DNA of 64,000 nt from Pontiella desulfatans. Lineage in GTDB: Bacteria; Verrucomicrobiota; Kiritimatiellia; Kiritimatiellales; Pontiellaceae. Shown in pieces: positions 35,885 to 43,621 of the stretch. A program made the position numbers and the translations under genes. Under the pieces are notes generated by a model, which saw nothing but the letters and a program-made list of their open reading frames with translations, did not search any database and had not been told where the DNA came from. The stretch is taken from positions 3,534,001 through 3,598,000 of the forward strand of contig NZ_CAAHFG010000001.1 of the NCBI RefSeq assembly GCF_900890425.1, given 5' to 3'. Each line of letters opens with the position of its first letter. Position 1 is the first letter of the stretch.

Positions 35885-37258
35885 TTAAGCGAATCCGCCC
35901 CAAAAGGTGTATTCCGGTTGATCATCCACGTTTCTCTGTAGATAAAGCGCCAGCTCACGCACATGGTAATCGCCCCACATACAGGCTTCACCATAGGCAA
36001 TTTTGCTACCTTCGGGCTTATAGTCCCATCCGTTCGGCGCATGGTAGATGGAGTGCAGCAACAGGCCCTGATGTTCCGGATCACGACTGATGTACGGATC
36101 ACCCAGCATGGTTTTGGACGCGGTCAGACCGGCCTGCCAATAGCGCTTACCGTCTTCGGTATCGAGGCCCAGATATTTACCCAGGCGCAGCAGTCCCTGT
36201 GCACCGATCGCGGCCGCCGAGCTGTCGACCGGCTCGTAGTCGTTGAACGGATCGGACGGACGGTTGAGGTAGTCGCCCAGCTTATGCAGCTTCGGCGCAC
36301 CGCCGTCCCAATACGGAATCCCGTCGGTCGGCGTGTTTTCGATGAACCAGTCGCAAGTTGCTTTGGCCGCCTTCAGGAAAATGGCTTCCAATTCCTCGCG
36401 CCCGCCATAGGGTTCCAGCACGGAATCATCCAATGTAGCCAGAAACTCCAGCTCTTCCGGAAAACCAACCATCGCCCAAGCCAGACCGCGGGTCCACGTC
36501 GTAAATCCGCTGAAGCCCTGCTGCGAATTCGGGCAACGGAAATTACCGTCGTTCACATTAAAGACACTCTCATGCGCCGTGCGGCCCCACTCATCATAGG
36601 CATCGCGCCCTTCCCCATAGAAAACCGCATACTTTGCGGTCGCCTTCATGTGATCGAGTGCACGGCCCAGCAGGCTGATCTTCGCGTCGTTTTCGCCCAT
36701 CAGTGAGTGACCGAGCTGATGCGCCACCATCAGAATGCGGCAGCTGCGGATGGTATCAACAAACAAAGAGTGCGGACCGTTAAAGCTGTAGATATAGCCG
36801 CCGTCGGGCAGGTCGGTCCAGCGACTGGCCTGAACCGCGCCGGACACCTTCAACGCCAGCTGGTAAAATTCACGTTCAAAGGCATCCTCGGGAATGCGGC
36901 CCTCGTTCATCAGACGCAGCAGGTTGCCGTAGGTGGAGAGATTATTGAAGCCGTGGTCATGCACCCCAACGTGACTGATGTGCGGTGCCATCTGTTCCAC
37001 GGTCTGTTTTTTACCCAGCGCCAGAAACGATTCATCGCCGGTGGCGTCATACTGCAGGATGGAGGAGCCAAACTGAAAGCCCTGCGTCCAGTCGGTCCAG
37101 CCCTTCGGAATATATTTACCCTTCCAGGTAAAGACCGGAGCCCCCTGCGTGGTGCTGAACTCTTTTTCAATCAAACGAATCTTCTGACCGGACAGCTCCC
37201 AGAAGGTCGCCAGATCCGCATTCAGATCGTTTACCGTAATCTCTTTATTAATAATCAT
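35885..37258 (-). CDS. GH88-like unsaturated glucuronyl hydrolase
   Basis: Predicted cytoplasmic (alpha/alpha)6-barrel hydrolase of 457 residues without signal peptide. GH88 enzymes hydrate and release 4,5-unsaturated uronic acids left by polysaccharide lyases. Support: KGWTDWTQGFQFG, then VHDHGFNNLSTYGN with Asp101 and HSLFVDTIRSC with Asp168, which fit the GH88 Asp pair. WTRGLAWAMVGFPE and a late CDWFIEN...PYWDGGAP segment also fit. Its start overlaps the CoA transferase stop as ATGA, so it is the last gene of a tightly coupled operon. No polysaccharide lyase is visible in this window. A related family such as GH105 remains possible. Confidence 0.72.
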   Translation of the reverse strand: MIINKEITVNDLNADLATFWELSGQKIRLIEKEFSTTQGAPVFTWKGKYIPKGWTDWTQGFQFGSSILQYDATGDESFLALGKKQTVEQMAPHISHVGVHDHGFNNLSTYGNLLRLMNEGRIPEDAFEREFYQLALKVSGAVQASRWTDLPDGGYIYSFNGPHSLFVDTIRSCRILMVAHQLGHSLMGENDAKISLLGRALDHMKATAKYAVFYGEGRDAYDEWGRTAHESVFNVNDGNFRCPNSQQGFSGFTTWTRGLAWAMVGFPEELEFLATLDDSVLEPYGGREELEAIFLKAAKATCDWFIENTPTDGIPYWDGGAPKLHKLGDYLNRPSDPFNDYEPVDSSAAAIGAQGLLRLGKYLGLDTEDGKRYWQAGLTASKTMLGDPYISRDPEHQGLLLHSIYHAPNGWDYKPEGSKIAYGEACMWGDYHVRELALYLQRNVDDQPEYTFWGGFA

Positions 37259-38451
37259 CCTAAAATTCCTTCTTCAGTCATGCGGGCCACCTCTTCTTGG
37301 GTGTACCCGATCTCCAGGGCCACGGCCTGGCTGTGCTCACCCAGGCGTGGCGGAAATGTCTTCAGCTGCGGCGGGGTCCCTTTCAGACGGATCGGGTTAC
37401 CGAGCAGGCGCAGTTCGCCCACCTCTTCATCCTCCATCGAGACCACCATGTTGTTGTGCGCAATCTGCGGATCAGCGGCCGCATCTTCAAAGCTGTTGAT
37501 CCGCGCACACAGCACGCCATTGGCTTCCAGTTCCACCATCCATTCCCCGGTGGTCTTCTCCACAAAGGATTTCGCGAGAATCGCGTTCAGCTCCCCGGTA
37601 TTTTCAATCTGTAGCTCTTCCGTGCAGAACTGCGATTTTTCTGAGAGATCGCCCAATCCGAGCGCCGTCGAAATATCACGCAACGCGTTCTTTGAAAAGA
37701 CCGGCGAGATTTCAATAAATCCGTCCTGCGTCCGGAAGGCTTTATTAATCGCCGCTTCCGTTCCACCAACAGCAGCCGGACGATCAATCTTGTCTGCATT
37801 GAGTCGCGCCGCCGCATCCCAGGCATGCGCATGAAACGCCACACTCAACAGATCCGTGGAGACATACTGCCCTTCGCCGCTTCTAAGGCGATGCACCAAT
37901 GCGGTCAGGATACCGATCATCAGATTCAGCCCGGCCGGGTAGTCGATGCTGATACCGCCGGGAATCGGCGGTTTTTCTTCATCATAAAAAGTAAACCAGC
38001 CGCCCTCGGCGCGCGCCATCATGTCATGGCCGGCCCGGCCGCGTTCAGCATACGGTCCTGTATCGCCCCATCCGTTGGAGGTCGCATAAACCAGTCCGGG
38101 ATTGATCGCCTTCAGGTCGTCATAGCCGAAGCCAAGCTTCTCCATCACGCCCTGGCGGAAGTTGTGCACGACCACGTCGGATGCCGCGACCAGCTTGCGG
38201 ATCATCTCTTTGCCCGCTTCAGATTTCATATCTACGGTAATCGAGCGTTTATTGCGGTTCAGATTGGCAAACGGCAGCGAAACCTCTTTGATGAACGGGC
38301 CCCAGGAGCGGCTCCAGTCGCCGCTGCCCGGACGTTCCACCTTGATGACATCTGCGCCATAGTCCGCTAACAGCTGGGTGCCCACCGGCCCCTGATACAC
38401 ATGACTGAAATCAAGGATACGGATCCCCTCCAATGCGTTTTTTGCAATCAT
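37255..38451 (-). CDS. Class III (CaiB/BaiF) CoA transferase
   Basis: Cytoplasmic CoA transferase of 398 residues that would move CoA between carboxylic acids. The N-terminus GIRILDFSHVYQGPVGTQLLADYGADVIKVERPG is diagnostic of the family, as are NLNRNKRSITVD and VVVHNFRQGVMEKLG. GRAGHDMMARAEG supplies the catalytic Asp143 (equivalent to Asp169 of formyl-CoA transferase). Length is normal. It overlaps the crotonase upstream and the GH88-like gene downstream by 4 bp each. The acid substrate is unknown. The neighbours suggest an acyl-CoA made from an aldehyde-derived acid, not carnitine, but this is inference. Confidence 0.9.
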   Translation of the reverse strand: MIAKNALEGIRILDFSHVYQGPVGTQLLADYGADVIKVERPGSGDWSRSWGPFIKEVSLPFANLNRNKRSITVDMKSEAGKEMIRKLVAASDVVVHNFRQGVMEKLGFGYDDLKAINPGLVYATSNGWGDTGPYAERGRAGHDMMARAEGGWFTFYDEEKPPIPGGISIDYPAGLNLMIGILTALVHRLRSGEGQYVSTDLLSVAFHAHAWDAAARLNADKIDRPAAVGGTEAAINKAFRTQDGFIEISPVFSKNALRDISTALGLGDLSEKSQFCTEELQIENTGELNAILAKSFVEKTTGEWMVELEANGVLCARINSFEDAAADPQIAHNNMVVSMEDEEVGELRLLGNPIRLKGTPPQLKTFPPRLGEHSQAVALEIGYTQEEVARMTEEGILG

Positions 38452-39227
38452 ACCTTTTTTCCTTTTTTCGTAAGAAAGTCATGCAGGCGCTGCTTTGTAT
38501 CAGGGTCCTGCAGACAACTGATGGAACGAAAGGCTTCCACTGCGGCATTTTCATCACGCGCCGCCCGTTCCTGCTGATTTAATATCGTTTTAAACTGGGT
38601 GAGCGAGTTGCTGTTATTCGCCGCAACCGCCGTCGAAAAGCGGCCCCGTTCTGCCTCGATCTCCTCTTTGCTTCCGACAAAGTCAACCAAGCCGATTTCG
38701 GCCGCCTTCGGCGCGTCAATCATGGCCCCGCTGTAATAGTAGTATTTAGCTTTGGCCACCCCGATGCGTCCGGCCAGGCGGCGCGTGCCACCCCAGCCGG
38801 GAATGAATCCAAGACCGGCTTCCGACTGCGCCAGTTTTGCCCCGTCCGCAGCAAAGATCAGGTCGCAGGCCATCGCCAGCTCCAGACCGCCGCCCATGGC
38901 ATAGCCTTCTACCACCGCCACCACCGGCATCGACAGATCTTCCAGCATATTGAGCACACGATGTCCCTGCATCACCCACGGAACAATCGTCTCTTCATTG
39001 GTGTTCTGCAGCACATTCAGATTGGCGCCCACGCAGAAAAAACGTTCAGACATGCTGCGGACCCATACCATACGCGGTGCTTCCGCAGCCAGGCCCGCAA
39101 TGGCCTGCTCCAGCTCGACCATCACCTCGCCGTCCAGTGTCAGCGGCTTGCCTTCCGGCGGCACCAGCAGCAGGGTGCCGATGCCGTTCTCAACTTCATA
39201 CGTTACCTGTGTCTTATTCATTGACAT
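38448..39227 (-). CDS. Enoyl-CoA hydratase/isomerase (crotonase) family protein
   Basis: Cytoplasmic crotonase-fold protein of 259 residues. GMGGGLELAMACD-type wording is present (YAMGGGLELAMACDLIFAAD, oxyanion hole), followed by QSEAGLGFIPGWGGTRRLAGRIG with the usual acidic residue and RRL turn. It would hydrate, dehydrate or isomerise an acyl-CoA thioester. GAGGAAG precedes the ATG at 39227. The start overlaps the sugar transporter's end by 14 bp, and the stop overlaps the CoA transferase start by 4 bp. Placed between a sugar transporter and a CoA transferase, it suggests CoA-linked breakdown of a sugar-derived acid. Confidence 0.9.
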   Translation of the reverse strand: MSMNKTQVTYEVENGIGTLLLVPPEGKPLTLDGEVMVELEQAIAGLAAEAPRMVWVRSMSERFFCVGANLNVLQNTNEETIVPWVMQGHRVLNMLEDLSMPVVAVVEGYAMGGGLELAMACDLIFAADGAKLAQSEAGLGFIPGWGGTRRLAGRIGVAKAKYYYYSGAMIDAPKAAEIGLVDFVGSKEEIEAERGRFSTAVAANNSNSLTQFKTILNQQERAARDENAAVEAFRSISCLQDPDTKQRLHDFLTKKGKKV

Positions 39228-40194
39228 GCTGCACTTCCTCTACGGCCGGTTTTTCCTGGCCCATAATGCGGTCCAGGCTGCCGAAGTTACCCAGCACGGT
39301 ACCGGCCAGCGTTGCAATTAGCACGCCCGTCAGGGTCAGATTGCCGGCCTTCGTTTTCGGGGCTGGATCTTTAAAGTAAAAAACGCCCCACAGTGCATTC
39401 ACGGCCACGCACAGGGAAGCCAGCGTATAGCCCGGTCCCGGTCCAATCGCGGCCACCATCAGCAGCATCCCGAAGAAACCGGCGCACCACAGTCCGCCGG
39501 AGCTCATCGCCCGTACGGTTGAGAGGGTATTTTCCAGTTTCGGCGACGTACGCGTCAGCGCCACCATGATGGAGGTACCGATCAGCATCCCGACGGCCAG
39601 CGGCAGGGCCGAGGCCCACGGAGAAATCTGCGCCAGCTCGCTGCTGGTCTCGGAAACATAGGCGGCCGGAATATAGAAGGTGCCCCACAGAATCCCGGCG
39701 CCCACCGCACCGAGCAAACCTTTGACTGCAGACTTGCCCTCTTCCTTCTCGCCGGCACCGCCGGCAAAAATAATCATGAAGATGCCGCCGATCATCACGA
39801 TCAGCGAAACCAGTCCAACCCCCCACGTCAGCACCGAACAATCACGGAACTGCCCGAACAGCGTCAGACTCCAGATGAAGGATACCATGATATTCAGCGG
39901 CGCCCAGATCCCGAAAGCCTTGGCAATACCGATGTGATTGCAGCCGACAAACGCACAATAGGCACTCACCGCCCAGATCAGCCCGCCGATCACCGGCACC
40001 CAGGCAATGCCCGATGCCAGCTGCCCCATCTCACCGCGCAGCGCCACCACAATGGTTGCGATGATTGATGTCGCCAGCGCCACATAAAAGGTTTTCGCCT
40101 GCTCATTTGGAAACTTCACCTTCTCCGACGGCACCAGCCACGATCCCCAGGCCAACACACAAACCACAGCATAAACAAATCCTAATCCACCCAT
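39214..40194 (-). CDS. GRP-type sugar transporter (DMT superfamily)
   Basis: Inner-membrane transporter of 326 residues with about ten hydrophobic helices. The N-terminus LGFVYAVVCVLAWGSWLVPSEK and the segment YCAFVGCNHIGIAKAFGIWAPLNIMVSFIW are characteristic of the glucose/ribose porter family, which also contains rhamnose and other monosaccharide porters. AAAGGAG lies before the ATG. It is the first of four overlapping genes (transporter, crotonase, CoA transferase, GH88-like). A 12-bp palindrome lies about 45 bp upstream. Confidence 0.85.
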   Translation of the reverse strand: MGGLGFVYAVVCVLAWGSWLVPSEKVKFPNEQAKTFYVALATSIIATIVVALRGEMGQLASGIAWVPVIGGLIWAVSAYCAFVGCNHIGIAKAFGIWAPLNIMVSFIWSLTLFGQFRDCSVLTWGVGLVSLIVMIGGIFMIIFAGGAGEKEEGKSAVKGLLGAVGAGILWGTFYIPAAYVSETSSELAQISPWASALPLAVGMLIGTSIMVALTRTSPKLENTLSTVRAMSSGGLWCAGFFGMLLMVAAIGPGPGYTLASLCVAVNALWGVFYFKDPAPKTKAGNLTLTGVLIATLAGTVLGNFGSLDRIMGQEKPAVEEVQHVNE

Positions 40195-40237
40195 ATCGTA
40201 CTCTCCTTTGTTCCAGTTTCACAACCCGCACATGTAC

Positions 40238-40249
40238 ATTGTCAACAAT
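40238..40249. promoter_or_regulatory. Palindrome upstream of the GRP transporter operon
   Basis: ATTGTCAACAAT is a 12-bp inverted repeat 44 bp before the transporter ATG and overlaps TTGACA on the minus strand, a possible -35 box. TTGT..ACAA-type sites are usual for GntR-type repressors, but no such regulator is seen here. Confidence 0.4.
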
Positions 40250-40306
40250 CCAAAATTCTGAAAAAACACCGCTTTACGCAGTGAACATCAATAAATCAGC
40301 ACGGCA

Positions 40307-40355
40307 TTAACCTTTGTCTTCCCCTTCGCAACACGCGCGGTTCAACAAAGGTCAA
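40307..40355 (-). terminator. Long-arm hairpin after aldehyde dehydrogenase gene
   Basis: TTAACCTTTGT and ACAAAGGTCAA pair at 10 of 11 positions around a 27-base loop. It lies just past the dehydrogenase stop and may end or attenuate that transcript. There is no T run, so the call is tentative. Confidence 0.35.
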
Positions 40356-40370
40356 CGCTATCTCGCTGAT

Positions 40371-41846
40371 TTACCACCAGGGCTGTCTTTTGCCGAGGCT
40401 GAACAGGACGCTCTTCTCTTCGGTATATTCCTCGACCGCGCGGCTGCCCAGTTCGCGTCCCAGACCGCTTTGTTTGTACCCACCAAACGACAGTTCCGGA
40501 TGGCCTTCCAGCCAGGTGTTGACCCAGACCGTGCCGGCACGCAGCTCACGGGCCGCCTTCATCGACTGATTGTAATCATTCGTAAAGATCCCCGCCGACA
40601 GGCCGAAATCCGTTCCGTTGGCAATCGCAATCGCCTCATCCAGCGTTTTAAAGCGTACAATCGACAGCACCGGCCCGAAGACCTCTTCCGTCGCTACCGG
40701 AGAATCGGCCAGTACCTTGTCCAGAATGGTCACCTCAATAAAGCGTCCCTTTTCGGTCTCCACTTTATTACCGCCCATACATACGGTCGCCCCGGCTTCG
40801 CGGCCGGCCTGTACATACCCGAGGATCTTTGCTTCCTGCGCCTCGTTAATGATCGCGCCCAGCTTGGATGCGTCATTCAGCGGATCCGACACATCCAGCC
40901 CTTTCGCAAACTCGGTCAGCTTTTCAACAAAAGTGTCTGCAATGCCGTCCTGAACCAGGATACGGCTGCTGGCATTACAGCACTCGCCCATGTTAAAGAA
41001 GGCTCCCAGACGGGCCGCATCCACTACGGATTCGAGATCTGCGTCATCCATCACAATCATCGGGTTCTTACCCCCCAGCTCCAGGCAGACTTTTTTCAGG
41101 TTGCAGGCCGCGGTCGCCGCGATGGCCTTACCGACATTTGTAGAGCCAGTGAACGAAATCATCTCAATATCTTTATGCTCGCACAGGGTCTGCCCAACCG
41201 GGGCGCCGTAACCGGTCACCACGTTGAACACGCCATCTGGCACGCCGCACTCTTTCAGCACCTCTGCCAGCAGCAGCGTGGTTGCCGAGGTCAGTTCCGA
41301 CGGTTTAATCACGGCGGAACAGCCGGCCGCCAGCGCATACGGCGCTTTCTGGCTGGCAATCAGCAGCGGGAAGTTCCACGGCGTAATCAGGCCGACCACA
41401 CCGATCGGCTCACGCAGGGTCATCGATACCGTGCCCGCGCCCAACGTATTGCAGCTCTCACCATAGAGGTGACGGCAGAGGGCCGCGGCATGCTTCCAAA
41501 GGCCCGCCGCCCATTCCACTTCAAAACCGGCCTGGGTCAGCGGCTTGCCGCTTTCCAGCGTTTCCAGCATCGCGAGTTCTTCTTTACGTTCAACCAGCCG
41601 ATCCGCTACGGCATACAATACGGCCGAACGTTCCGCCCCGGAAATACGGGACCAGACGCCAGATTCAAATGAAGCCTTTGCGGACTCTACCGCCCGGTTG
41701 ACATCCCCGGCCGTTCCCTCCGGCACCCGTGTCACTTCACATTCATGCGCCGGACTGGTGCGGGTAATATAACGACCGCCCTCTGAAGCAACATATGCAC
41801 CATCAATCCACAAATCAAATTGTCTTGCCTGTTCCGGAATACTCAT
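40371..41846 (-). CDS. NAD(P)-dependent aldehyde dehydrogenase
   Basis: Cytoplasmic aldehyde dehydrogenase of 491 residues, oxidising an aldehyde to its acid. The ATG at 41846 follows AAGGAGTTAGAG. The signature items are all present: TPWNFPLLIASQKAPYALAAG, SFTGSTNVGKAIA for the cofactor, LELGGKNPMIVMDDADL with the general-base Glu, NMGECCNASSRILVQ with the catalytic Cys, EEVFGPVLSIVRF, and SFGGYKQSGLGRELG near the C-terminus. It is closest in style to betaine-aldehyde/gamma-aminobutyraldehyde-type enzymes, but substrate assignment is not safe. It lies 176 bp upstream of the GRP transporter in the same direction. Confidence 0.93.
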   Translation of the reverse strand: MSIPEQARQFDLWIDGAYVASEGGRYITRTSPAHECEVTRVPEGTAGDVNRAVESAKASFESGVWSRISGAERSAVLYAVADRLVERKEELAMLETLESGKPLTQAGFEVEWAAGLWKHAAALCRHLYGESCNTLGAGTVSMTLREPIGVVGLITPWNFPLLIASQKAPYALAAGCSAVIKPSELTSATTLLLAEVLKECGVPDGVFNVVTGYGAPVGQTLCEHKDIEMISFTGSTNVGKAIAATAACNLKKVCLELGGKNPMIVMDDADLESVVDAARLGAFFNMGECCNASSRILVQDGIADTFVEKLTEFAKGLDVSDPLNDASKLGAIINEAQEAKILGYVQAGREAGATVCMGGNKVETEKGRFIEVTILDKVLADSPVATEEVFGPVLSIVRFKTLDEAIAIANGTDFGLSAGIFTNDYNQSMKAARELRAGTVWVNTWLEGHPELSFGGYKQSGLGRELGSRAVEEYTEEKSVLFSLGKRQPWW

Positions 41847-42024
41847 CTCTAACTCCTTCCTGTCCATTATTGACCCTTACCTATTAAAAACAACATTCGG
41901 AGGTTGTTGCGCACAAATGAAAGCCGCAACACAACAAACAGCCGACAAAAGCCAGGCCGCACACCCCCGTTTACTCAAAAAATTCTTTCGATTCCACATC
42001 TCCGATATCCTTTCCATTAATTCA

Positions 42025-42052
42025 TCATCGCACGTAGAGCTGCGCCCAAAGA
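42025..42052. repeat. 28-bp interspersed repeat, copy 2
   Basis: It matches 35836-35863 at 27 of 28 bases and here forms the last nine codons and the stop of the beta-helix gene. Confidence 0.75.
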
Positions 42053-43569
42053 CAGGCATGAAGTCTCCGGGCCGACGGCCACTTCTCAGGTGTACCATCC
42101 GACAACTTCTCAATGCCCTCAATAATCCTCGTCAGCCAACGCCGCCCCCGCCAGGCGTGCAGGCTGTCCGGAGAAACCCGCCCAAAACGTTGAACAAATT
42201 CCGGCGAAACCATCAGCTGCACGCGCAAAAAATCCGCATTCACCTCCGAGGTCTTCAGCCAGTCCGACCAGTGCGTCAATTCACCCTGCAGCGGATCCCG
42301 TCCGAGCATTTCCAGAAAAGCGGCCCGAATCACGGCCTCGAGTTCCGCATCGCCATAGCCCACCGACCGAAAGCCGCGCATATTTCTCGGTTCCCATGCA
42401 TTACGCGGTATACCGACCAGGTCCGATCCGGCAGGTTTAAATTCGGACTGAAGGACACTTGTACCCGCGGCGGACGGGGTATAAAGAAATGCGGCAGGCG
42501 GTACCGGCTTACGCCCATTAAATCCGTCGCCCAGCCCGGAGAAAACCGCCTCGCTACGATTGCTCACCACCGTAAACCGATCCACCCCATTCACAACATA
42601 GCCGTAGCCCATCGCGTTACCAGACAGACCATTTCCACGGACGGTTGCCCCGACCAGCGTCTTGCCAAGAAGACGTCCGTTCCAAGCCGCAGGTCCCATG
42701 GGAATCGCAACATGAATCCGCCCGCCGAACGCATCAATTAGATTGCGTTCAACCACGACGCCCGAATAATCATAGCGTTCAGCCTCAGGCGGACTCATCC
42801 GGTAATCGGAAAAAGGTTCATACAGCGCAATGCCCGCCAGCATCTCCCGCGAAACAGCGGCCACCACATTACTCTGAATCAGTGTTCCGGGAGCGCCTTG
42901 AATCATAATGCCCTGATCGGTCGCATCAATAATCAGATTATTGCGGATCAGGCTGTCCGGAGACGCCATTGAGATCCCGTCGCCCCAGCCATACGGCAGC
43001 TCATGCGGAGCGGTTCCATTCCCGCGCAGATCCGGACCGGAGCCGACAACGACATTGTCTGTGACTTGAATATCCCGTCCGCCTTCACGAACATGAATGG
43101 CACCCCACCCACCGGAACAGCGCGTATTCAACAAAATGCATCGACTCACGGTCTGCGCGACCGCACCAGGTCCACCCAAATCCACAAACGGTTTAGCCGG
43201 CAGCGTGCCTTTCTTCCGGTCAAATTGATCGCGATTCCCATCAAGTACCAACTTGCGAATCGAAATCTCCGACACCCCTTCGCCGGAAATGATGGTTCCC
43301 GCCAAACCGGGAGCCAGACGAAGACGTGCGTACTGCGACGGCAGCACATCGCCTGCGGTTTCAATCCGCTGCCCGGGCACCCGGAACCGCAGCGGAGCCG
43401 AGACTTCCCACTCGCTTCCGGGTTGCAGCAACAAATCCTCTCCGATATCAAGCCGGGCCTGCAGATCCGCCAACGGCACACCGGCCATAGCCACCGCCGC
43501 TCCCGCCAATAAAACACAGTAAGCCTGTCGAACCCGCTTCATCACTCGAAAATACGCTGCATGACTCAT
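42025..43569 (-). CDS. Secreted right-handed beta-helix protein with DUF4214-like tail
   Basis: Exported protein of 514 residues. GAGGG ten bases before the ATG supports 43569, though the ATG at 43542 would give a more compact signal peptide (KRVRQAYCVLLAGAAVAMA). Residues ~80-340 carry beta-helix repeats of the pectate-lyase/polysaccharide-processing type (ISIRKLVLDGNRDQF, DIQVTDNVVVGSG, LIRNNLIIDATDQGIMIQG). Residues ~410-460 (IRAAFLEMLGRDPLQGELTHWSDWL...VSPEFVQRF) look like a DUF4214 module. The last residues (ACLWAQLYVR) are written by an interspersed repeat that supplies the stop codon. It is the last gene of the 52.5->42 kb run. The substrate is unknown. Confidence 0.83.
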   Translation of the reverse strand: MSHAAYFRVMKRVRQAYCVLLAGAAVAMAGVPLADLQARLDIGEDLLLQPGSEWEVSAPLRFRVPGQRIETAGDVLPSQYARLRLAPGLAGTIISGEGVSEISIRKLVLDGNRDQFDRKKGTLPAKPFVDLGGPGAVAQTVSRCILLNTRCSGGWGAIHVREGGRDIQVTDNVVVGSGPDLRGNGTAPHELPYGWGDGISMASPDSLIRNNLIIDATDQGIMIQGAPGTLIQSNVVAAVSREMLAGIALYEPFSDYRMSPPEAERYDYSGVVVERNLIDAFGGRIHVAIPMGPAAWNGRLLGKTLVGATVRGNGLSGNAMGYGYVVNGVDRFTVVSNRSEAVFSGLGDGFNGRKPVPPAAFLYTPSAAGTSVLQSEFKPAGSDLVGIPRNAWEPRNMRGFRSVGYGDAELEAVIRAAFLEMLGRDPLQGELTHWSDWLKTSEVNADFLRVQLMVSPEFVQRFGRVSPDSLHAWRGRRWLTRIIEGIEKLSDGTPEKWPSARRLHACLWAQLYVR

Positions 43570-43621
43570 AATTTGACAACCCTCAGGTCCTGATGGTCAA
43601 TCGCCATCATCGAAAAGCCTT

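Noticed and set aside
37255-41846. Carnitine/betaine pathway (CaiB + crotonase + betaine aldehyde dehydrogenase-like)
   Set aside because: No CaiA, CaiC, CaiT or betaine genes are present; the neighbours are a sugar porter and a GH88-like enzyme, so the similarity is at family level only.
41925-41990. Possible module upstream of the aldehyde dehydrogenase (GGCTGTTTG on the minus strand)
   Set aside because: The hexamer-like GCTG is present, but neither the upstream block nor the second hexamer matches.
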